Source: UBA4655 sp964585575
GTDB lineage: Bacteria > Planctomycetota > Planctomycetia > Pirellulales > UBA1268
Assembly: GCA_964585575.1 (NCBI GenBank)
Contig: CAZPEM010000061.1
Coordinates: 1 to 18,040 of the forward strand
DNA length: 18,040 nucleotides
Direction of reading: 5' to 3'
In this document: piece after piece, positions 1 through 5,356 of the stretch
Position numbering within the stretch: the first letter of the stretch is position 1
Layout: every line of letters begins with the position of its first letter
Notes under the pieces: generated by a model
What the model saw: only the letters and a program-made list of their open reading frames with translations
What the model was told of the DNA's origin: nothing
Databases searched by the model: none
Translations under genes and position numbers: made by a program

Positions 1-679
1 GGCCGTCGCCCATCTCGATGATGCGGTCGCCGTATCCGTAGACCCGGCTGTCGTGGGTCACGACGATCACGGCCCGATCCGCGTCCAGGCTCACGCGCCG
101 CAACAGTTCCATGACGGTGCGGCCGGAATCGGCGTCGAGGGCCGCCGTGGGCTCGTCGCAGACCAGGAGCCGCGGGCGGTGAACGAGCGCGCGGGCGATC
201 GCGACCCGCTGCTGCTGGCCGCCGGAGAGCTGCGCCGGATGCGCGTCTGCCTTGTTGCCGAGCCCGACCGCGGCGAGCATCTCACGGGCCTCCCGGATGG
301 CGTCGCTCCGCCGCCTGCCTTGCACGAGGAGCGGCAGGCAGGCGTTCTCGGCCGCCGTCAGCGCCGGCAGCAGGTTGTACTGCTGAAAGACGAAGCCGAT
401 CATCCGCGCTCGAAAGGCGACGAGCGCATCCCCGCGCAGATCGCCAAGTCGGCGGTCGAAGATGCGGACATCGCCGGCCGTCGGTTCGAGCAGGCCGGCG
501 ACGATCGAAATCAGCGTCGTCTTGCCGCAGCCCGAAGGGCCGACCAGGAGCGTGATCTCTCCCGGGGCGACCTCGACGTCGATGCCGTGGAGCACCTGCA
601 CCCGCGTGTCCCCCGCACCGAAGAACTTCGTGACGCCCGTGCAGGCAACGGCGGCGCGGCTGGCGGAAGTGGCTATCAA
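1..679 (-). CDS. ABC transporter ATP-binding protein, LolD/MacB/DevA type (C-terminus cut by window edge)
   Basis: This is the ATPase that powers the adjacent FtsX-like permease. The reverse strand shows a Walker A motif GPSGCGKT at about residues 47-54, the ABC signature LSGGQQQR, Walker B RLLVCDEPTAALD and an H-loop VVTHD. The last residues seen are around RIIEMGDG, so only a few C-terminal residues are missing. The layout and length (about 226 residues seen) fit the LolD/MacB/DevA subfamily, which drives mechanotransmission or export rather than uptake. No ATG is suitably placed. I chose the TTG at 677-679, which has AGGGG about 8 nt upstream and lies 14 bp after the permease stop, so the two genes are almost certainly co-transcribed. 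The family is very secure. The substrate is unknown. The TTG start is inferred from the ribosome-binding site. Confidence 0.92.
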   Translation of the reverse strand, partial: MIATSASRAAVACTGVTKFFGAGDTRVQVLHGIDVEVAPGEITLLVGPSGCGKTTLISIVAGLLEPTAGDVRIFDRRLGDLRGDALVAFRARMIGFVFQQYNLLPALTAAENACLPLLVQGRRRSDAIREAREMLAAVGLGNKADAHPAQLSGGQQQRVAIARALVHRPRLLVCDEPTAALDADSGRTVMELLRRVSLDADRAVIVVTHDSRVYGYGDRIIEMGDG

Positions 680-693
680 GGAAACACCCCTGG

Positions 694-1830
694 CTACTTG
701 AAAACGATCGCCGGCTCCAGCGTCCAGACCCGGCGGATGCTGACGACGCTGGCGAGGCACATGATCACCACCACGGAACCGGCGGTGCCGACGGCCACCT
801 GCCAGGGCAGGAAGAATCCGCGCAGGTGGTAGATGTCCTTGGTGACCTCGAAGAACACGCTGGCGGCCCCCATGCCCAGCGCGTAGCCGAGCCCGCCGAC
901 GACGCCCGCCTGGAGAAGGATCATGACGAGGATCCGTTTGTTGGTGACGCCCATCGCCTTGAGCGCCCCGAACTGCTTCAGGTTCTCGAGGGTGAACAGA
1001 TAGAAGGTCTGGCCGGCGATGGCCGTTCCCACGATGAAACCGAGGGCCACGGTGATCCCGAAGTTCACGGGGATGCCGGTGGAGCGCATGGTGTAGCCGA
1101 TCGTCAGCCACACGAACGACCGCGCGTCGTAGGCCGCGAGCCGGGTCCGCTCATTGATCCGCCGGCACACCGCGGCCGGATCGGCTCCCGGATCGGCGTC
1201 GGCGACGATGAAGCCGAGGGTATTCCGCTCGTTTGGCACATACTGCAACGCCTGGCTGTAGCGGCAGTACATGACGGGAAACGTCTGGAACGGCGCGGCG
1301 ACCCGGCAGATGCCCACGACCACCACGCGGCGGTCGTTCATTTCGAGCGTCTTGCCGAGGACGACCGGCTCACCCGGAAACAAATAGCTGAATCCCGCGT
1401 CATCGAGGATCACCCCGTCCGGCCGCCGCAGATCATGCCACGACCCGAGCAGCATCTGCTGGGGGGCGCCGACGAAGCTGTCGTCGTCGAGCCCCATGAC
1501 GATGGCGGTGCGGTAGCGGCCATCGGCGGTGCGGACGCGGCCGAGCGCCTTCGAAAGCCGAGCCGCCCAGCGCACTCCGGGCACGCTCCGCACACGGTAG
1601 AGATCGGTTTCCGCGAGCGGCTTGATCTCGTCGACCGTCTGCAACTCCGGATCACAGATCCAGATGCCGGCGTCGCGCACGTCGAGAATTTGGCTGGCCG
1701 TGCGGAGCATGAGCCCGCAGAAGATGCTCACCTGATGCGACATGAGCATGCTGGCGAACGCCACGCCGAATACCAGGCCCAGGTATTTGGCCCTGTCTCC
1801 CGTCAGCATCTTGAGGGCAACCCAGCCCAT
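694..1830 (-). CDS. FtsX/DevC-type ABC transporter permease
   Basis: This 378-residue inner-membrane protein has the MacB/DevC permease plan. There is one N-terminal helix (residues about 15-33, YLGLVFGVAFASMLM), then an extracytoplasmic domain of about 210 residues, then three C-terminal helices (from about residue 256). The segment FTLENLKQFGALKAMG is the conserved FtsX stretch that couples to the ATPase. The C-terminus RRVWTLEPAIVFK also fits the family, whose members often end in a P-A-x-x-x-R/K tail. The ATG at 1828-1830 was chosen because the recognisable family sequence begins there (MGWVALKMLTGDRAKYLG). The open frame continues upstream to 2535, but that part is arginine-rich and overlaps a better gene in another frame. 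It pairs with the ATPase 14 bp downstream. No DevB-like membrane-fusion protein is visible, so the export partner is either outside the window or absent. Confidence 0.9.
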   Translation of the reverse strand: MGWVALKMLTGDRAKYLGLVFGVAFASMLMSHQVSIFCGLMLRTASQILDVRDAGIWICDPELQTVDEIKPLAETDLYRVRSVPGVRWAARLSKALGRVRTADGRYRTAIVMGLDDDSFVGAPQQMLLGSWHDLRRPDGVILDDAGFSYLFPGEPVVLGKTLEMNDRRVVVVGICRVAAPFQTFPVMYCRYSQALQYVPNERNTLGFIVADADPGADPAAVCRRINERTRLAAYDARSFVWLTIGYTMRSTGIPVNFGITVALGFIVGTAIAGQTFYLFTLENLKQFGALKAMGVTNKRILVMILLQAGVVGGLGYALGMGAASVFFEVTKDIYHLRGFFLPWQVAVGTAGSVVVIMCLASVVSIRRVWTLEPAIVFK

Positions 1831-1862
1831 GGGGCGGCTTCCTGGTCGTTGGTTCCGCCGGC

Positions 1863-2540
1863 TCAGCCCGGCGACATGAGCCGGCGAATCGCGAGCAGAT
1901 GAATGCCGATGGAGAGCGGCAATTGAAAGAGCGATATGAGCGCCAGCGGATGCAGACCGATGCGGACGGGGGCCGGCTGCAAGGACAAGACACCGATGAA
2001 CGACAGCGACACCATGCTCACCGCGACCAGGAAATCGGCGATCCCGATCAGGTTCCAGCCGATCGCGAACCGGCGGACGCCACCGATATTTTTCGCGACC
2101 GCCCACGCCAACGGAACCGCCGTGATGCCGATGAACGCATCGGCGCACCCTGCGGCGACGCCGATCTCTGGTGGCATCAGGCCTTCCGCCTGCATCCACA
2201 GGAAAATAACGCCGCCCAGCCGATACACCTGAATACCGATGAGCAAGGAAACTGGGGTCGCTTCGAGAAACGCGCGAAACGCCGGTGAGCGATACCACCC
2301 GAATGCGAACACCACCAGCGGCAGCGTCATCAAGGTGCCGAATAGGAGAAAGCCGGGAATGTCGGCGGTTTGCCACCCGCGCGAATCCTGAAAAAAGCCA
2401 CGGACCGAGACGGCCGAGGCCGCGGCACACCACGCCATCACCCCGAGTGACACCACGCGCATTCGCCGCCAACTGTACGCCGCCACAACAAGTGCTATCC
2501 CGAACGCGATCGCCGCAATCACGCTGCTCCACCATGGCAT
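1863..2540 (-). CDS. Uncharacterised seven-helix membrane protein
   Basis: This 225-residue protein is almost entirely hydrophobic, with about seven predicted helices: residues 5-22, 30-46, 60-80, 95-115, 125-145, 155-185 and 195-218. Recognisable patches are IGIQVYRLGGVIFLW, AGCADAFIGITAVPLAWAV, WNLIGIADFLVAV and LPLSIGIHLLAIRRL. From memory, the Q-x-Y-R, G-x-x-D-x-x-I-G, W-N-x-x-G-I-x-D and P-L-S-I-x-x-H patterns recur in a widespread bacterial membrane protein family of unknown function. I assign no activity. The ATG at 2538-2540 has GAGGG 8 nt upstream. It lies 32 bp before the ABC permease and 63 bp after the DUF2141 gene on the same strand, so it belongs to the same transcription unit. 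This frame is preferred over the overlapping 613-residue frame because its composition is that of a real membrane protein. Confidence 0.8.
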   Translation of the reverse strand: MPWWSSVIAAIAFGIALVVAAYSWRRMRVVSLGVMAWCAAASAVSVRGFFQDSRGWQTADIPGFLLFGTLMTLPLVVFAFGWYRSPAFRAFLEATPVSLLIGIQVYRLGGVIFLWMQAEGLMPPEIGVAAGCADAFIGITAVPLAWAVAKNIGGVRRFAIGWNLIGIADFLVAVSMVSLSFIGVLSLQPAPVRIGLHPLALISLFQLPLSIGIHLLAIRRLMSPG

Positions 2541-2603
2541 TTGGCTACCCTCTCACGTTGAGTGTCCAGCGAATTCAACCACTGTCGTGAAAGCCCCAGC
2601 GGA

Positions 2604-3071
2604 TCAGTACAGCATCTTGATCTGGACGATCGCAGGTGTTCCCCGGATCTCGAACTCGGCGGCCTTGTAGCGCGGCGGACCGAACATCGAGTGCGGCACG
2701 TTGTTCGACGTCGCGTACCCTTCGAGCGGTATGCCCAGAAAATTGCTGTCCATCTTTCCGTTGCCGTTCTCGTCATGCATCACGGATACCGCCAACCGCC
2801 TCTCCGACACCGGAACCTCGACGTCGACCTCAGCCTGACCGCCCCGAATTGCGACCTCGGCAATCTCGAGCGTCTTTTGTTTTTCCGAAGGGAATCCGTC
2901 GCCTTGGTTCCAGACGTAGGCCAGAATTTTTCCATGCGTGGACCTGAGCCCATCGACACGCACCTTCAGGATCGCCGATCGGCTCGCTGGCTCGCCGGCA
3001 TTCAGGCCCCATGCGAACACAACAATCGTCGTCACGATCCCGACGAGGCAAATCCGTTTGCACGCTTTCAT
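2604..3071 (-). CDS. DUF2141 family exported protein
   Basis: This 155-residue protein has an N-terminal signal peptide (KACKR, then hydrophobic ICLVGIVTTIVVFAWGLNAG, cleavage likely near residue 25). One beta-rich domain follows. The stretch VMHDENGNGKMDSNFLGIP, then EGY and SNN, is the hallmark of DUF2141 (PF09912), and the HDxNxNGKxD loop looks like a metal-binding turn. The family function is unknown; members are extracytoplasmic, and the length is typical. The start has an AAGGAG ribosome-binding site 6 nt upstream. The ATG overlaps the TGA of the NmrA-like gene (ATGA, 3068-3071), which suggests translational coupling. It may help the downstream ABC system in the cell envelope, but that is inferred from gene order only. 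Confidence 0.9.
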   Translation of the reverse strand: MKACKRICLVGIVTTIVVFAWGLNAGEPASRSAILKVRVDGLRSTHGKILAYVWNQGDGFPSEKQKTLEIAEVAIRGGQAEVDVEVPVSERRLAVSVMHDENGNGKMDSNFLGIPLEGYATSNNVPHSMFGPPRYKAAEFEIRGTPAIVQIKMLY

Positions 3072-3784
3072 GGCACACTCCTTGGGTGAGGGAATACAGG
3101 GCTCTCAAAGTTCGAATCGAATCGCTTGTGACGAATCACAGATGCATGACCTTTTGCTGTCGCAGAAACTTCTCGAAGGTGACGGTCTCGCCAAGCCACC
3201 AGAATCTTCACGCAGGCCTTTCCGATGTCGGCTGTGGCCACCATCGGAAAGGAAACGTGGCTGGCGAGTGAGCCGGCAAGGATCGGCAGCGTCTGGGATC
3301 CGCCCATCTTGGGATCGAGGATATTGTCCATGAACCAGACCGTGCCGAGCGTCGTGAAGGGGAGCGTTCCGAGCCGCAGTCGATCGGCGATGCGCTGCTT
3401 TGACTCGAAGTGCGCGATGCCGTCATACGTGCGTGCCCGAGCCATGATCGATTGCACGACATGACGGACGCCGTTTTCCTCGGCGGCCGCGAAAAGGTTC
3501 TCGGCTTGCCGCAGTTCGCCCTCGGCCCCGACGCCACGTTCCCAGTAGTTCTGCACGGAAAAAACAGCGTCTACGCCCTTCATGATCGGGTGAAGCGATG
3601 CCGCCTGGCTCAGGTCGCCACCGACGACCTGCGCTCCCAGGCGCTCCAGTTCTTTGGCTGCGGCGGCCTGAGGCGATCGGGTCAACGCGAGCACCTCGAA
3701 GCCATGCGACAAGAGAGCGCGCGAGACTGCGCCGCCTTGCCGCCCGGTGGCGCCACAAACGAGCACGCGGTGGAAAGCGTTCAT
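3068..3784 (-). CDS. NmrA-like NAD(P)-binding protein, C-terminus doubtful (possible frameshift)
   Basis: This is an atypical short-chain dehydrogenase fold. The N-terminal nucleotide-binding motif is VLVCGATGRQGG (residues about 7-18), followed by ALTRSP at the cofactor-discriminating strand and VVGGDLSQ. AHFESK and TLGTVWFMDNIL match NmrA/HSCARG conserved regions, as does ATADIGKACV. NmrA-like proteins sense the NAD(P)H balance or act as reductases. The family is usually about 290 residues; this frame gives 238. After TADIGKACVKIL the sequence (WRDRHLREVSATAKGH...) no longer resembles the family. The frame shifted by one base reads GETVTFEKFLRQQKVMHL then stop (3192 down to 3136), which looks more like a natural end. 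The start has AAGGAG 5 nt upstream and overlaps the oxidoreductase stop as ATGA. The gene may encode a shortened protein or be an early pseudogene. Confidence 0.75.
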   Translation of the reverse strand: MNAFHRVLVCGATGRQGGAVSRALLSHGFEVLALTRSPQAAAAKELERLGAQVVGGDLSQAASLHPIMKGVDAVFSVQNYWERGVGAEGELRQAENLFAAAEENGVRHVVQSIMARARTYDGIAHFESKQRIADRLRLGTLPFTTLGTVWFMDNILDPKMGGSQTLPILAGSLASHVSFPMVATADIGKACVKILVAWRDRHLREVSATAKGHASVIRHKRFDSNFESPVFPHPRSVP

Positions 3785-4225
3785 CGGGGCTCCTTTTTCA
3801 TCGTGGTCCGTTTCTTGTCGACTGTAAGGACGATCTTTCCGATCGTCGTTCGGGCTTCCATCGCCGCGTGCGCTTCTGCGGCCTTCTCAAGCGGGAGCTC
3901 GAGTCCCACGATTGGTGTCAGGGATCCCGAAGCCACCATCGCGTAGAGCCGGGCGAGCGTGGCCTGAAACAGGCCCGGAACGGCCACGGCCAACGACGCG
4001 TCCAGCCGATCGTCGATGCGCGCGACCAGACTCGCCGAGATGGTGCAAAACTCCGCGTACCCGCCGGAGCGGGTCTCGATCACGCCGGCGACCGAGATCG
4101 GAGAAATTGACCCCCGCAGCTTCGACCTCGACGACCACATCGCCTGCGGCCGGCGAGGGTCGCGGCAGATCCACGACTTCCATGACCTCGGGGCCGCCAA
4201 GGCGTTCGTAGCAGATGGCTCTCAT
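3781..4225 (-). pseudogene. Remnant of a zinc-free MDR quinone oxidoreductase with internal deletions and a frameshift
   Basis: Both ends of an NADPH:quinone oxidoreductase (medium-chain dehydrogenase/reductase, normally about 325 residues) are preserved, but only 445 bp remain. From the ATG at 4225 the frame reads MRAICYERLGGPEVMEVVDL and then GDVVVEVEAAGVNFSD. The family match then jumps to another frame near 4094: VAGVIE, directly next to GGYAEFCTISASLVARIDD, then AVPGLFQAT. It then goes straight to the C-terminal LARLYAMVASGSLTPIVG and AAEAHAAMEARTTIGKIVLTV. Compared with the family, segments are missing after NFSD, between VAGVIE and GGYAEF, and, largest, the whole Rossmann cofactor domain with its AAxGGVG motif. 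No functional enzyme is possible. Its stop overlaps the NmrA start (ATGA), and the NmrA ribosome-binding site lies in its tail, which may explain why the 3-prime end persists. Confidence 0.85.
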
Positions 4226-4280
4226 GTCGTTTTTTTCCCTTGGGAAGGGCTTTCAGGGGGCCGGCGAGCCGGCTTGCGTC

Positions 4281-4327
4281 ATGTTGACACCGTACACTTT
4301 GACAACCGAAGTGGACGGTGTCAACAT
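4281..4327. promoter_or_regulatory. Long inverted repeat, probable TetR operator between divergent genes
   Basis: The left arm ATGTTGACACCGTACACTT (4281-4299) and the right arm AAGTGGACGGTGTCAACAT (4309-4327) are reverse complements at 18 of 19 positions, around a 9-nt centre. It lies between the oxidoreductase remnant (minus, start 4225) and the TetR gene (plus, start 4334), ending 6 bp before the TetR ATG. TTGACA occurs at 4284-4289, at 4299-4304 and, on the reverse strand, at 4324-4319, so promoter -35 boxes for both directions are embedded in it. A weak -10 (CAACAT, 4322-4327) lies 17 nt after the 4299 box. Placement and symmetry fit autoregulation by the neighbouring repressor. As RNA it would also form a strong hairpin. 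Confidence 0.8.
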
Positions 4328-4333
4328 GGGTTC

Positions 4334-4993
4334 ATGAGCCAGACACGTGAGGCGTATCACCACGGGGATCTTCGCAACGCGCTGATTGCATCCGCGGTGC
4401 GACTGATCGAGCAGGGCGGCGAGGCCGCTTTCAGCCTGCGGGAAGCAGCCCGCGACGTGGGCGTCTCCGCGAACGCGGCCTACCGTCATTTTGATGACAA
4501 GTCGGCCCTCCTGGCCGCTGCCGCAGCCGGCGGCCTCGAGCAGCTGGCAAGACGCATGCTGAACGCGATGGGCCGTGCGGCCGAAAGCGGGAGGCAAGAG
4601 CGGCCGGCGATCGCGCGGTTCAAGTCCGTCGGACGGGCGTACGTCGAGTTCGCGATGGCGCATCCGGAGCTCTTTCGCCTCATGTTCAGCGGGAGCGGCG
4701 TCGCCTGCCTGGCCGCCGGCGCAGCCGGTTTGGCGACCCCGACACCGTGGGAACTGCTCGGCCGCTCGCTCGACGCGCTCGTCGCCGACGGCCTGCTGCC
4801 TGCGGACCGGCGGGAAGGTGCGGAACTCAAGGCGTGGAGCGTCGTTCACGGGTTTGCCTCGCTGGCGCTCGCCGGTCATTCCGCCGTTCCGACGGGGCGA
4901 CAGCAGCACGCAGCCCTCGAGTCCGCCCTTGAATTTGCCGTGGTGGGGCTCTGTGCGCCGGCGGTTCCGCACCACACGTCCCGGTCTCGCTGA
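4334..4993 (+). CDS. TetR/AcrR family transcriptional regulator with WHG-type C-terminal domain
   Basis: This 219-residue one-component repressor has an N-terminal DNA-binding domain at about residues 14-60: LRNALIASAVRLIEQGG, then FSLREAARDVGVSANAAYRHF, ending with DDKSALL. This is the classic TetR helix-turn-helix with the YRHF recognition helix. The C-terminal ligand domain contains AYVEFAMAHPELFRLMFS and AWSVVHGFASLALAG, where the VHG motif marks the WHG type (TetR_C_33). The ligand is unknown, but these regulators often control neighbouring oxidoreductases. It is divergent from the oxidoreductase/NmrA operon, with the inverted repeat immediately upstream. I chose the ATG at 4334. No Shine-Dalgarno sequence is visible, and an ATG at 4326 is out of frame. 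All family features are present, so this gene looks functional, unlike its presumed target. Confidence 0.93.
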   Translation: MSQTREAYHHGDLRNALIASAVRLIEQGGEAAFSLREAARDVGVSANAAYRHFDDKSALLAAAAAGGLEQLARRMLNAMGRAAESGRQERPAIARFKSVGRAYVEFAMAHPELFRLMFSGSGVACLAAGAAGLATPTPWELLGRSLDALVADGLLPADRREGAELKAWSVVHGFASLALAGHSAVPTGRQQHAALESALEFAVVGLCAPAVPHHTSRSR

Positions 4994-5011
4994 AGCCGGA
5001 CCGGCGTTCAG
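4990..5011 (+). terminator. Possible hairpin terminator of the TetR gene
   Basis: CTGAA-GCCG-GAC-CGGC-G-TTCAG folds into a nine-pair stem with one bulged G and a three-base loop, and it includes the TetR stop codon. No T-run follows, so this is not a canonical intrinsic terminator. It may only stabilise the transcript end. Confidence 0.35.
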
Positions 5012-5356
5012 GCACACGGCACCATCCCCGTCTCACGACAACGAACCGGTGGTCCGGTGGTTGACGGTGATCGTGTCGGAATTTCTGTACCGACGAATAC
5101 GACGGGGCACGGAAGAGGGTGCCTCACCCCAGACCGCGTGTGTGGCTGGAGCCGAGCCCTTGGCCTGCGCGGAAGCCGCACGGGCGGCGGCAAACTCGGC
5201 CGAGGTCTGGCAACCCACCAGTTGCGAGGCATGCACGACGAGCCGCTCTTCGTGACGGCGGGCGAGTCGGCCGCACGATCTACGGCCAGGGCGGCCTCGC
5301 GGAGGGTTAGAGTTGAGGCCGCAACCACCACGGCCGCAGCCACAACAGTAGCCCGT
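5012..5356. other. Intergenic region between convergent genes; one weak small ORF
   Basis: This stretch separates the TetR gene from the repeat-bearing secreted protein gene. The only candidate gene is a minus-strand frame at 5033-5236 (67 codons, GTG start) reading MHASQLVGCQTSAEFAAARA and ending NSDTITVNHRTTGSLS. Its composition is plausible, but it has no Shine-Dalgarno sequence, no recognised domain and no signal peptide. Overlapping frames are arginine/proline-rich and look like shadows. I do not call a gene here. Confidence 0.3.

Noticed and set aside
1831..2535. N-terminal extension of the ABC permease frame (613 codons in all)
   Set aside because: The extension is arginine-rich and overlaps the seven-helix protein in another frame; the family sequence begins at 1830.
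3781..4225. A genuine small two-gene pair instead of an oxidoreductase remnant
   Set aside because: The two overlapping frames each match different parts of one MDR enzyme in the right order, so a broken single gene explains them better.
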